From an uncultured Acidimicrobiaceae bacterium (GTDB lineage Bacteria > Actinomycetota > Acidimicrobiia > Spongiisociales > UBA5794): 64,000 bases of DNA. The notes beneath the pieces are model-generated. The model was not told the origin of the DNA. It made no database searches and worked only from the letters and a program-made list of their open reading frames with translations. Within the stretch, counting starts at the first letter, position 1. Each line of letters begins with the position of its first letter. The stretch lies in NCBI GenBank assembly GCA_947258375.1, contig CAMYIJ010000027.1:1-64000 (forward strand), read 5' to 3'. Below, one piece after another: positions 44,148 through 52,364 of the stretch. Made by a program: the position numbers and the translations under genes.

Positions 44148-44992
44148 CCGCCGGCTTTGCCACCGCACCCGGCTCCTCGGCGAATCTCGGCCCCGGTTTC
44201 GACGTTCTGGCAATCGCCTGGGAGTTGCGATGCCGGGCAACCGTCTCTCCCTCTCAAGGGTGGTTGATTCGGCAGAGCGGAGACGAGTGGCGGCCTCGCG
44301 AGGGCGAGTTCGTCAGAAGAGCTGCCGAGGCTGCCGGTCCCGGGCCGTTTGTCATCGAGATCGACAACGAGGTGCCCCGTTCCCGGGGACTCGGGTCGAG
44401 TTCGGCTGTGGCGACTGCAATCGCCGCGGCAGCGTTCCGGGCGCAGGGCATCGAGCCGACCGATGCCGACCTTCTCGCCATCGTTTCCCGAATGGATGGC
44501 CACCCCGACAACGCCGCCGCCGCGGTGTTTGGTGGCCTCGTGCTGGTCGACGGCCTTCACCATGTCCGGCTCGAGCTGGCGCCCAATCTCCGCTTCCTCG
44601 CTGCCGTGCCCGATACAGCGCTGCGCACGGACGAGGCGCGAGCCGCGCTTTCCGCATCGATCGACCGCGCCGCGGTTGTGCGATCCCTGGCGCGACTCGG
44701 CTTCCTGCTGCAGGGCCTCCAGACCGGAGCGCCCGAGCTGCTGGTACGGGCCAGGGGAGACGAACTCCACGAGGCACCGCGATTCGGCCTGTCCCCCCTC
44801 ACCGGGAATCTGATAGCGGTCGCCCTGGACGCGGGGGCCCTGCACGCCTCCTGGAGTGGAGCGGGGCCGACGGTGCTCGCGATGGCGGCGTCCGATGAGG
44901 AGCTGGCGGAGGTTGCCGCCGCGATGGAGGCATTCCTCGATGGCGCCGGCAGCGTGCGGCGGCTCGAGCCGGCCGCGCTGGGCTGGCAGTAG
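44144..44992 (+). CDS. thrB: Homoserine kinase
   Basis: The 282-residue enzyme phosphorylates homoserine in threonine synthesis. It is a GHMP kinase: ATAPGSSANLGPGFDVLAIA at the N-terminus, the ATP-loop PRSRGLGSSSAVATAIAAAA (about residues 80-100), DGHPDNAAAAVFGGLVLV, and SWSGAGPTVLAMA near the C-terminus. The length is within the family range. It is coupled to the CDF transporter gene, a pairing with no obvious metabolic reason. thrA and thrC are not in the window. Confidence 0.92.
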   Translation: MTAGFATAPGSSANLGPGFDVLAIAWELRCRATVSPSQGWLIRQSGDEWRPREGEFVRRAAEAAGPGPFVIEIDNEVPRSRGLGSSSAVATAIAAAAFRAQGIEPTDADLLAIVSRMDGHPDNAAAAVFGGLVLVDGLHHVRLELAPNLRFLAAVPDTALRTDEARAALSASIDRAAVVRSLARLGFLLQGLQTGAPELLVRARGDELHEAPRFGLSPLTGNLIAVALDAGALHASWSGAGPTVLAMAASDEELAEVAAAMEAFLDGAGSVRRLEPAALGWQ

Positions 44993-45064
44993 CGAGTCTG
45001 CCGGCGGGCGCGACGTTATCGGCGGATGCCGGATAGGGTCTGAGCAGGCGAGCAGAGGTCGTGG

Positions 45065-48007
45065 ATGGTTGAGCGAACGGGAGACCCTTTCCGGGGCTTC
45101 TACGATCGTGCTCTCCCCGGGATCTACGGATATCTCTACACACGACTCGGCGACGCGTCCCGGGCCGAGGCGGCGACCAGGGAGGCATTCGCGGCCCTGG
45201 TCATGCAATGGCCGTTGCCAGCGAATGTGAAGTACGAGGTCCCCTTCGCCATCGGCTTTGCTCGCCGCTTGCTGGCTGATGAGTACCGCAAGCAGGACCA
45301 GCAGGTGCGGCGGCGGCGCCGCTTCGCGGCGATGCGGTCGTCGGCTGCCACCCACCGTACGACTGCGTCCACTGAGCTCAGGGTTCATTGGGCGATTGCT
45401 GCGCTGCCCGCCATGCAGAGGGCAGCCATGGTGCTGCGTCATGTGGACGACCTGTCGGTGCGGGAGGTGGCGGCGATTCTCGGGCGCGGCTCGCGGGTGG
45501 CCGACTTCCTGCTGCTACGCGGCTCGCGGACTCTGACTCGGGCACTCAGGCAGGTTTCGCAAACGGATGGATTTGACCCGTTGGCCGCGATGAGGAGCCT
45601 CGACGGCCCTGTGGAGCCGGCGGACGAGTTTCGTGAGGAGCTCTACGAGGAACTGCGGGCACGACTCGATCAATCGGCCGTGGGAGCGCCCCCGGAGCCG
45701 GAACGTCCCCGGCCCGTGCTCCACAAAGCCTTTCTGGTCGCGGCCGTTTCTCTGGCTTTGATCTTGTTGCTGGCAGGCCTTCTCACGCGATCCGGGGACT
45801 CGACGGAACGACCGCCCGGCTCGATTGAACCGCTGCCCCTGTCGGAGCCAGATACACCGGAGCACAATCCGGATCCGGCCGTCATCTCGCCGTCAACGTC
45901 GCGCAGCCCGATCTTCGAACCTGTTGCTCCCGCGGCACAGAACCTCGGCGGTTACCAGTTTGGCGGATGGACAGTTCTCCCGGCCTCGGACTTCGATGGG
46001 CGCGAAGGAGCCGCCGTGGCCTGGACCGGTGAGCAGCTGATCGTCTGGGGAGGGGAGATTCCCGGGTCACAAAGCGGTCCGCTCGGTGGGATGTTCGATC
46101 CCGGCACCGGCGTGTGGGTATCGATGCCCCCGGCACCAGTTGAGCCACCGATTGACGCAACAGCATTGTGGACCGGCGCCGAAGTGCTGTTCCTCGGCGG
46201 CGGCACGGCAGGGAGTGCCGCCTACGATCCGGCGACGCGCCTATGGCGCGAGCTGCCGGTGGCGCCGATGCGCGCCGCACCCGGTGATGTCGCGGTGTGG
46301 ACCGGGACGGAGGCAATACTCTTTGGCGGCTCGGACAGGGTTGGCCTGGCGTTGAATGTCGCCGACAACACGTGGCGTCGCATTGCGGACGCGCCGAATC
46401 TGGAGTGGGAGAACAGCGGCGGTATCTGGACGGGCACCGAGATGATCGTCTGGGGCGAGTTGGCCTTGGGGGGCGGAAGGGGCGAGCTCCCAACAGTGAA
46501 CGTCGCCGCGTACGACCCTGCTGCCGACTCGTGGAGACAGTTCACGACGTTCAATGACCCGGTGGCGCTGATGTCGACAACCGGGGTCTGGACGGGCGAG
46601 GAAGTCATTCTCTGGGGCATTGAAGTTGCCCTGTCGGATCCGGTTCGCGCTGGTTTTGCCCTGAACCCGGCCACCGGCGAGTGGAGAGGGATCGAGCCGC
46701 CGCCGTCACCTGAGATCGAGTTCCTCTGGGTTGCCGAACGCGACTCCGTGGTGTGGACGGGGAGCCGCATGTTGGTCTGGCACTCGGGATCCGGTACCGA
46801 GGGTGCGGTTCGGGAGGTCTGGTCATACGATCCCGTTGCCGACGCCTGGGGGCGCGGTGCCACCTCGCCCATCCCATCGAATCCGCTGCTGGTCTGGACC
46901 GGTGAGTCGCTGTATGCATACGGCGGCGGCGCTCGCCTGTACCGGACGATGATCCTCGACCTCGGTCCCGACGGTGACGAGCTACCGGATCTGTCGGGAA
47001 CCGAGATCGTGACCTACGCCCATCCGCGGCTTCCGTTCGAGTTGCTCGCGGTCGCAAGCAACAGCCGCCGGGCCGCCGTCATCGACTTCGGTGACAACAT
47101 CGCCACGGTGTATGAGCCGGCCGAAAACCTGCTGCCACGGGATGCGCTCGATTGGGCTGCTCCGGCCGGGAGCGGTTGGGTGACGTCTGCAAACGGAGCC
47201 GTGTGGTCGTACCCCAACGGCATTGCCTCGCAGCCGTTTGTGCTCCAGAGCGGGCCGAATGTCGAGCGACCCGGCTTCGCTCCCTCGGTCTTTGCGCTGT
47301 CGGCCCGCGGCGACGTGCACTCAGGCTGGGTCTGGATCGTCGAGTCCGGCACGGGAGGCTCCGACGATCCCAGTTTGGTGCGTCAGGTGTCGCTCGACAA
47401 CGGCAGGACGATATCGAGCGCATCTGTTGTCGGCGGGGTCTACCCGGTGGCCTCGAGTCCCGCCGGACTCCTCCTCAACGTCAGCCAGGACTCAGGCACG
47501 CTGATGGCACTCGTAACGCTCGACGGCTCGGTCCGGGGGCTGTGGTCCGGGTGGGGGCTCGGCCTCTCTTCCCTCGGTCGCGTCGCCTGGCTCGACTGCG
47601 ACGACGGTGTGACCAATTGCCGCATCGTCGTGTCGTTGATCGACGGGCGGGCCGCCGACGACCTCGTGATCGAGGACTTCGGGTTCGGCGCGGTCATACA
47701 ACCTGGCGTGTCCCAGGTCTCTCCCGACGGTCTCTGGCTGGTGACGACCATGGGCGACTCGGCCGGTTCGGAATCGCCCTTTTCGGTCGTGCTGGTGAAC
47801 CTCCGCGATGGGTCCGTCGCCGAACTCCTCCCCGGCATACCCCTCGGGGCGCGGCCCGGTCCCGGCGTCGTGTGGTCCGCGGACAGCGATTGGGTCCTCA
47901 TCACAGCGGCCGGCCCGGCCGCGATCCGCATAGCCGACGGTATGACGGTCGAGCTGGATGAGTGGATACCCGCAGATATGCAGCTGTACGCCGTCGCTTC
48001 CCGCTAG
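45065..48007 (+). CDS. ECF sigma-like domain fused via a membrane helix to a Kelch-like propeller
   Basis: The 980-residue protein begins with a sigma-70 ECF module. Region 2 is about residues 8-88 (FRGFYDRALPGIYGYLYTRL, FAIGFARRLLADEYRKQD). Region 4 is about 105-162 (IAALPAMQRAAMVLRHVDDL then SVREVAAILGRGSRVADFLL, a helix-turn-helix). A short anti-sigma-like linker follows (FREELYEELRARL). One membrane helix spans about 222-242. Residues ~297-650 contain repeated V-A-x-W-T-G-x-x-x-x-x-W-G-G motifs (Kelch-like blades), and 650-980 form a second beta-propeller-like part, presumably outside the cell. So DNA-binding and sensing are in one chain. ATG 45065 follows AGAGG. The stop codon TAG is the edge of a MITE-like element. 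Confidence 0.88.
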   Translation: MVERTGDPFRGFYDRALPGIYGYLYTRLGDASRAEAATREAFAALVMQWPLPANVKYEVPFAIGFARRLLADEYRKQDQQVRRRRRFAAMRSSAATHRTTASTELRVHWAIAALPAMQRAAMVLRHVDDLSVREVAAILGRGSRVADFLLLRGSRTLTRALRQVSQTDGFDPLAAMRSLDGPVEPADEFREELYEELRARLDQSAVGAPPEPERPRPVLHKAFLVAAVSLALILLLAGLLTRSGDSTERPPGSIEPLPLSEPDTPEHNPDPAVISPSTSRSPIFEPVAPAAQNLGGYQFGGWTVLPASDFDGREGAAVAWTGEQLIVWGGEIPGSQSGPLGGMFDPGTGVWVSMPPAPVEPPIDATALWTGAEVLFLGGGTAGSAAYDPATRLWRELPVAPMRAAPGDVAVWTGTEAILFGGSDRVGLALNVADNTWRRIADAPNLEWENSGGIWTGTEMIVWGELALGGGRGELPTVNVAAYDPAADSWRQFTTFNDPVALMSTTGVWTGEEVILWGIEVALSDPVRAGFALNPATGEWRGIEPPPSPEIEFLWVAERDSVVWTGSRMLVWHSGSGTEGAVREVWSYDPVADAWGRGATSPIPSNPLLVWTGESLYAYGGGARLYRTMILDLGPDGDELPDLSGTEIVTYAHPRLPFELLAVASNSRRAAVIDFGDNIATVYEPAENLLPRDALDWAAPAGSGWVTSANGAVWSYPNGIASQPFVLQSGPNVERPGFAPSVFALSARGDVHSGWVWIVESGTGGSDDPSLVRQVSLDNGRTISSASVVGGVYPVASSPAGLLLNVSQDSGTLMALVTLDGSVRGLWSGWGLGLSSLGRVAWLDCDDGVTNCRIVVSLIDGRAADDLVIEDFGFGAVIQPGVSQVSPDGLWLVTTMGDSAGSESPFSVVLVNLRDGSVAELLPGIPLGARPGPGVVWSADSDWVLITAAGPAAIRIADGMTVELDEWIPADMQLYAVASR

Positions 48008-48158
48008 TGGTCTGTCGCACAATTAGCGGGCGCGTGTCTGCGAGTCATCAGCGTCATCTGGGTAGGACGCACAACGAAGGCGCATCAGTGCGATGCGTCG
48101 AGCCAGGGACGTTGAGGGCCGCAGAGACGCCGTGATTTATTGTGCGACAGTCCACTAG
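48004..48158. mobile_element. MITE-like element 1 with 22-bp terminal inverted repeats
   Basis: The left end (48004-48025) and right end (48137-48158) are inverted repeats with 20 of 22 matches, starting CTAGTGG and containing CTGTCGCACAAT. The 155-bp element is non-coding, with an internal hairpin near GCGCATC/GATGCG. Both ends read CTAG at the boundary, compatible with a CTAG target-site duplication. Its left CTAG gives the stop codon of the sigma-Kelch gene. Confidence 0.75.
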
Positions 48159-48164
48159 GAGCTC

Positions 48165-50582
48165 TCAGGCCCGCATGACCTCGTTCGCCGGGTCGTACAC
48201 CGCGTCTGCGAGGACCGTTGCCCGCCGCATCTCGCCGAGCAGCATCACTTCCAGCTCGGTGCCGGGCGCAGCCAGCTGCGGTTCGACGTAGCCGAAGGCC
48301 AGGCTCTTGCCGGTGGTGTGGCCGTATGCGCCGCTGGTCGTCAGGCCGACCTCGCGTCCGTGGTGGAAGATGCGCTCATTGCCGAAAGCGTCGTTGTCGC
48401 CGTCGGCGATCTCCATGTAGACGATCTGGATACGCGGGCCCTCAGCCGCCATGTCGAGAGTCGCCCGGCGGCCCTTGAAGTCTCCGACGTCGAGGTTGAG
48501 GAAGCGCTCCAGACCGGCTTCGTGCATCGTGACTTCGGTAGTCAACTCCGAGCCCCAGCCCTTGTAGGCCTTTTCCATGCGCATCGAGTTGATTGCGTAA
48601 AGCCCGAAATCCCGAATCGCGAACTCGGCGCCCGCAGCCGTGATGGCGTCATACAGGTCCTGCATCCTGTCGATCGGGTGATAGAGCTCCCAGCCGAGCT
48701 CGCCAACGTAAGAGACACGCAATGCCCGGCAGGCGACGCCGGCGACTTCGATCTCCCGTCCCGTGAGCCAGCCGAAGGCCTCGTTGCCGAGATCAGCGTC
48801 GGTCAGCTTGGCCAGCACGTCGCGGGCTCTGGGGCCGGCGACGGCCAACGCCCCGTACTCCTCGGTGACGATGGCCACAGCCACATCCTCATCCGGGCCG
48901 ATGTTCTGCTCCAGCCAGTCGTAGTCGTGCTGCTCACCAACTATCGACGAGAGCACGAAGAACCGCTCCGGCCCGAGCCGGGTGATCGTCATCTCGCTTT
49001 CGATGCCACCCAGGTCGGTGAGCATGTGAACGAGACGGATCCCGCGGTCGGTGCTCGGGATCCGGTTGGCGCTCATCCGCTCCAGGAAGGGCGCCGCATC
49101 GGGGCCGGTGACGTCGATCTTGGCGAAGCCGGTGATGTCGGCCAAGCCGACGCCGCTGCGAACGGTCCGGCACTCGTTGCCGACTGCCTCGAATGCGTTG
49201 GAGCGGCGAAAGGAGTAGATCTCCCCTTCGCCCCTGGTGTCGAACCACTTGGGACGTTCCCAGTTGTAGTTCTCGGCGAAGACGGCTCCCTTGGCCTTGA
49301 GAGACTCGTATATCGGGTTGGTGAGGACCTCACGTCCGGCGGGTCGGTACTCCCCGGGCATCCGCACCTGGTACATCTCGTGGTACTCGTCAATCGCTCG
49401 CTCCACGTTGTAGTCGCCGGGAGCGTGCCGGCTGAAGCGGCGCGGGTCCATCTCGCGGACGTTTATCTCGGTCTGGCCGTGAACCATCCACTGGGCCAGG
49501 TATTTGCCCGCCCCGGGACCCTGGGTGATGCCGATGCTGGCGCCCACACAGTGCCAGTAGTTGCGCAGGCCGGGTGCCGGCCCCATCAGGTACCCACCGT
49601 CGGGAGTGTGCGTGATGGGGCCGTTGACGACCTGCTTGATCCCGGCGTCTGCAAAGGCCGGGATTCGTTCGGCTGCCATACCGAGCGAGTCCATCAGCCG
49701 GTCGAGCGCCGGAGGCTCGAGGTGGAAGGTCAGATCCCAGTCGATGCCGTCGAGCCCGTAGGGCTGAGCGTCTGCCATCTCGTATGGCCCGATGATCAGC
49801 CCGTCATGTTCTTTGCGGTAGTAGCAGCTGGCACGCGGGTCGCGTAGAACGGGTGGCTCCTGCGTCAGCGCGGCCACCTCCGGGATCGCTTCGGTTACCA
49901 GGTACTGATGGATCACGTTGACGATGGGCACCTCGAGCCCCACCATGGCCCCGAGCTGGGGCCCGTACGACCCGGCGGCGTTGACAACGTGCTCGGCGAC
50001 GACCCGACCTTTCTCCGTTACGACCTCCCAGCGCCCATCGGGAAGCTGGTTCATGTCGGTGACACGGTTCTTCTTCGAGATCTCGGCGCCCAGTTGGCGG
50101 GCGCCGGCGGCCATCGCGTTGGTGGTCATGGTCGGGTCGGCCCAGCCGTCATTCGGGGTGTGAAAACCCATCAGCACGTCATCGGTGGTGATGAGCGGAT
50201 GGATCCGGCGGCACTCATCGGGCGACACCAAATGACATTCAACGCCGGAGAGCCTCAGGGCGTGTTCGACCTTGTGGAACCAGTCGACGTGCTCCGGCTT
50301 CGTGGCGAGCCGCAACGCCCCGCAGCGGTGGAAGCCTGCCGATAGCCCCGTTTCCATCTCGATACGGCTGTACAGCTCTACGGCGTGCTCGTGGACTTTG
50401 GCGGTGTTGAGGCTGCCGATGAAGTTGGGGACAAGCCCGGCGGCGTGCCAAGTGGAGCCGGAGGTCAACTCATCCTTCTCCACGAGCAGCGTATCGGTCC
50501 ACCCCTCGTGAGCCAGGTGGTAGAGAAGGCCGACGCCCATCACCCCGCCACCGACGATCACAACTCTGGCGTCATCCCGCAT
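48165..50582 (-). CDS. FAD-dependent oxidoreductase/GcvT fusion (dimethylglycine/sarcosine dehydrogenase-like)
   Basis: The 805-residue protein starts MRDDARVVIVGGGVMGVGLL at ATG 50582, preceded by GGGAG. Residues 1-370 are an FAD-binding DAO domain (GGGVMG dinucleotide motif, SGSTWHAAG), about 370-425 a linking FAO-type segment, and about 430-805 the GcvT-like tetrahydrofolate-binding domain (FAKIDVTGPDAAPFLERMSA, LAVAGPRARDVL, GELGWELYHP and GCV-T C-terminal AYGHTTGKSLAFGYV). Members oxidise N-methylated glycine derivatives and pass the one-carbon unit to folate, which fits with betaine uptake genes at 2-6 kb. The exact substrate is inferred. Confidence 0.9.
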   Translation of the reverse strand: MRDDARVVIVGGGVMGVGLLYHLAHEGWTDTLLVEKDELTSGSTWHAAGLVPNFIGSLNTAKVHEHAVELYSRIEMETGLSAGFHRCGALRLATKPEHVDWFHKVEHALRLSGVECHLVSPDECRRIHPLITTDDVLMGFHTPNDGWADPTMTTNAMAAGARQLGAEISKKNRVTDMNQLPDGRWEVVTEKGRVVAEHVVNAAGSYGPQLGAMVGLEVPIVNVIHQYLVTEAIPEVAALTQEPPVLRDPRASCYYRKEHDGLIIGPYEMADAQPYGLDGIDWDLTFHLEPPALDRLMDSLGMAAERIPAFADAGIKQVVNGPITHTPDGGYLMGPAPGLRNYWHCVGASIGITQGPGAGKYLAQWMVHGQTEINVREMDPRRFSRHAPGDYNVERAIDEYHEMYQVRMPGEYRPAGREVLTNPIYESLKAKGAVFAENYNWERPKWFDTRGEGEIYSFRRSNAFEAVGNECRTVRSGVGLADITGFAKIDVTGPDAAPFLERMSANRIPSTDRGIRLVHMLTDLGGIESEMTITRLGPERFFVLSSIVGEQHDYDWLEQNIGPDEDVAVAIVTEEYGALAVAGPRARDVLAKLTDADLGNEAFGWLTGREIEVAGVACRALRVSYVGELGWELYHPIDRMQDLYDAITAAGAEFAIRDFGLYAINSMRMEKAYKGWGSELTTEVTMHEAGLERFLNLDVGDFKGRRATLDMAAEGPRIQIVYMEIADGDNDAFGNERIFHHGREVGLTTSGAYGHTTGKSLAFGYVEPQLAAPGTELEVMLLGEMRRATVLADAVYDPANEVMRA

Positions 50583-50620
50583 GAGGGCTCCCCGTCCGGT
50601 TGAAGTGTCCTCATCCGAAT

Positions 50621-50856
50621 CTAGTGCCCTGACCAGCAACGTTCGCCGGGTTGACGGCGGCCAGGAACCCCCCTGGCTAGCTCGGGACGCTTGGCCATCG
50701 GCTGGCGCGGATGGGTGTTTGTCGGCAAGGCCTCACCCAAACCCCCCTCGGCCCTCATCCTCGACGCATCTGCAAATGGGCCTTCGTCCTGCGTCCTTGC
50801 CGGGAAGGCCCCCGCCTCGCCCTCAACCTCGCCAACGAAACTGGACAGGGCACTAG
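50621..50856. mobile_element. MITE-like element 2 with 16-bp terminal inverted repeats
   Basis: The ends CTAGTGCCCTGACCAG (50621-50636) and CTGGACAGGGCACTAG (50841-50856) are inverted repeats with 15 of 16 matches. The 236-bp interior has no believable gene. Both ends start CTAGTG, as in element 1, suggesting a common mechanism. The right CTAG supplies the stop of the leftward LMW phosphatase gene. Confidence 0.72.
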
Positions 50857-51302
50857 CGGTCTGCGACATCCCCATCGGGTTCTGCGATCCACGACCGGGC
50901 GCGGGCTTTGATGGCGGACACAATCTGATCACGCGTTGCCCGATACACCGCTAAGTCGTAGCCGTATGGGTCGGCGACCTCACCCTCCGGATCGAGGAGC
51001 TCCACTCGCTCGGCGAGGCCGGGGAAGGCGGCCACGACGCGGTCGCGATGGTCGGTGGTCATGACGTATATGTGGTCGGGGAGCGGGCTCGAGCCCTTGC
51101 GGAGAGTTCCGGCGCGCAGTTCGGAAATGTCGATGCCGATTTCAGCGGTCGCGGCGAGGGCCGCAGCCGTTGGTTGGGCGCCCCGAACCGCCACGGTGCC
51201 CGCACTCGAGTAGGTGGCTAGATCAGGGAACAGCTTGCGGGCGATGCCTTCCGCCATCGGAGAGCGGCAGATGTTGCCCGTGCAGACGAACAGGATGTGC
51301 AC
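50853..51302 (-). CDS. Low-molecular-weight protein-tyrosine/arginine phosphatase family protein
   Basis: The 149-residue protein has the catalytic P-loop CTGNICRS (Cys7, Arg13) at the very N-terminus and the late general-acid aspartate in VADPYGYD. In the middle are SAGTVAVRGAQPTAAAL and DHIYVMTTDHRDRV. It may act on phosphotyrosine or phosphoarginine proteins. ATG 51302 is the only sensible start. The C-terminal DVADR ends at a TAG that belongs to MITE-like element 2, so the native tail may have been changed by its insertion. Confidence 0.9.
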   Translation of the reverse strand: MHILFVCTGNICRSPMAEGIARKLFPDLATYSSAGTVAVRGAQPTAAALAATAEIGIDISELRAGTLRKGSSPLPDHIYVMTTDHRDRVVAAFPGLAERVELLDPEGEVADPYGYDLAVYRATRDQIVSAIKARARSWIAEPDGDVADR

Positions 51303-51308
51303 GGAAGG

Positions 51309-52052
51309 CTACGGCGTCGCGAGGCGGGCGGCTACCGCACTTCTGATGAAGGCGGCGAACAGCCTGTGTGATGGGCCGTCGTCGACCTCGCCGAGGTACT
51401 CCGGGTGCCACTGCACGCCTATCAGCGGCCAATCGGGGTCATCGGACTCGATTGCCTCGATCACTCCATCGTCTGCCCAGGCCACAGGATGGAGCCCGTC
51501 GGCAACCCGGCGCAGCGCCTGGTGATGAATCGAATTCACCGCCAGCTCCGTTGAGCCGAGGAGAGTTGCCAGGTCACACGAATCATCGATACGCACCCGC
51601 TGGTGGGTGACAAAGACCTCGTCACCGATCTTGGCGTGATAGTCGGAACCGATTTCCGAAGGGATGTCCTCGATCAGGCTGCCGCCCAGGGACACGTTGA
51701 GGATCTGGATTCCCCGGCAGACTGCCAGCACAGGCAACTTCCTCCGAAACGCCTCACGAGAGAGAGCCATCTCGAACCGATCCCGGCCGGGGTCGATTCC
51801 GTACATCTCCTTAGTGGCCGCACTCCCATACAGCGTGGGGTCGACATCGCCGCCTCCGGTGAGCAGCAAGCCGTCGATGCGGTCCAGCAGCTCCGGTACG
51901 GCGTCGTCGACGACCGGCGCCAGCAGCACAGGTATCCCGCCGGCGCGGGTGACACCGTTGCGGTATGTGTGGTTCAGCGTGTCCGCCCACATGTCACCCC
52001 CGGAGGCATGCACCAGGCGCGGGCGAGTCGTGATTCCGATGAGAGGGCCCAT
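51309..52052 (-). CDS. Class I glutamine amidotransferase-like protein, PuuD/gamma-Glu-GABA hydrolase family
   Basis: The 247-residue protein contains the nucleophile motif LAVCRGIQILNVSLGG (Cys about residue 114) and the catalytic His in IGVQWHPEYLGE, plus LLTGGGDVDPTLYG. These are the signatures of peptidase C26 / gamma-glutamyl-gamma-aminobutyrate hydrolases. They release glutamate from gamma-glutamyl amides of polyamine degradation. No puu genes are nearby. It shares direction with the LMW phosphatase gene, 6 bp downstream, so they are probably co-transcribed. Confidence 0.9.
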   Translation of the reverse strand: MGPLIGITTRPRLVHASGGDMWADTLNHTYRNGVTRAGGIPVLLAPVVDDAVPELLDRIDGLLLTGGGDVDPTLYGSAATKEMYGIDPGRDRFEMALSREAFRRKLPVLAVCRGIQILNVSLGGSLIEDIPSEIGSDYHAKIGDEVFVTHQRVRIDDSCDLATLLGSTELAVNSIHHQALRRVADGLHPVAWADDGVIEAIESDDPDWPLIGVQWHPEYLGEVDDGPSHRLFAAFIRSAVAARLATP

Positions 52053-52188
52053 GGCGGTGATGATACTCCGAGCCGCGATAGTGCTCGCCGGGTTGCGTTG
52101 CGGCGCCTAGTCCGCGAACCTATGGGCAGGGATGGGGGCAGTTGCCGCCGCCCCGCTTCTCTAGTTTCCAGGACTGAGGTTTGAATTT

Positions 52189-52281
52189 ATGGGTTCGCTG
52201 GTCAAAAAGCGGCGCAAGAAGATGTCTAAGCACAAGTACCGCAAGCGCGTCAAAGCGAACCGGCACAAGCGCAAGAAGTAG
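52189..52281 (+). CDS. bS22-like (AURKAIP1/COX24 domain) small ribosomal protein, 30 residues
   Basis: The peptide MGSLVKKRRKKMSKHKYRKR plus ten further residues (VKANRHKRKK) is almost entirely Lys/Arg and matches the very short basic ribosomal protein bS22 of actinobacteria, with KKRRKKMSKHKYRK as the conserved core. It is short and easily missed by gene callers. It lies alone, followed by a GGTCAAG/CTTGACC hairpin (52287-52303) and a second hairpin with a T-rich tail, which supports a real, strongly transcribed gene. Upstream is the PuuD-like gene, oriented away. Confidence 0.85.
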   Translation: MGSLVKKRRKKMSKHKYRKRVKANRHKRKK

Positions 52282-52310
52282 CTTTCGGTCAAGTCTCTTG
52301 ACCAAACGAG

Positions 52311-52339
52311 GAGGCGTCCCCGATGGGGCGTCTCTTTGT
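52311..52339 (+). terminator. Terminator after the bS22-like gene
   Basis: GAGGCGTCCCC-GAT-GGGGCGTCTC forms an imperfect stem followed by a T-rich run (TTTGTT). It ends the bS22 unit just before the leftward kinase gene stop at 52365. Confidence 0.65.
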
Positions 52340-52364
52340 TCGCCCGTGGCGCGTACCAGTTGGG

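Noticed and set aside
43787..45442. A 550-codon minus-strand frame over thrB
   Set aside because: It is antisense to the CDF, homoserine kinase and sigma-Kelch genes, all with strong motifs.
48318..49847. A 500-codon plus-strand frame
   Set aside because: It lies opposite the FAD/GcvT oxidoreductase, which has clear domain motifs; the shadow has no recognisable protein features.
50621..50856. An open frame within the second MITE-like element
   Set aside because: No start with a ribosome site and no transposase-like motif; the region is better explained by its inverted repeat ends.
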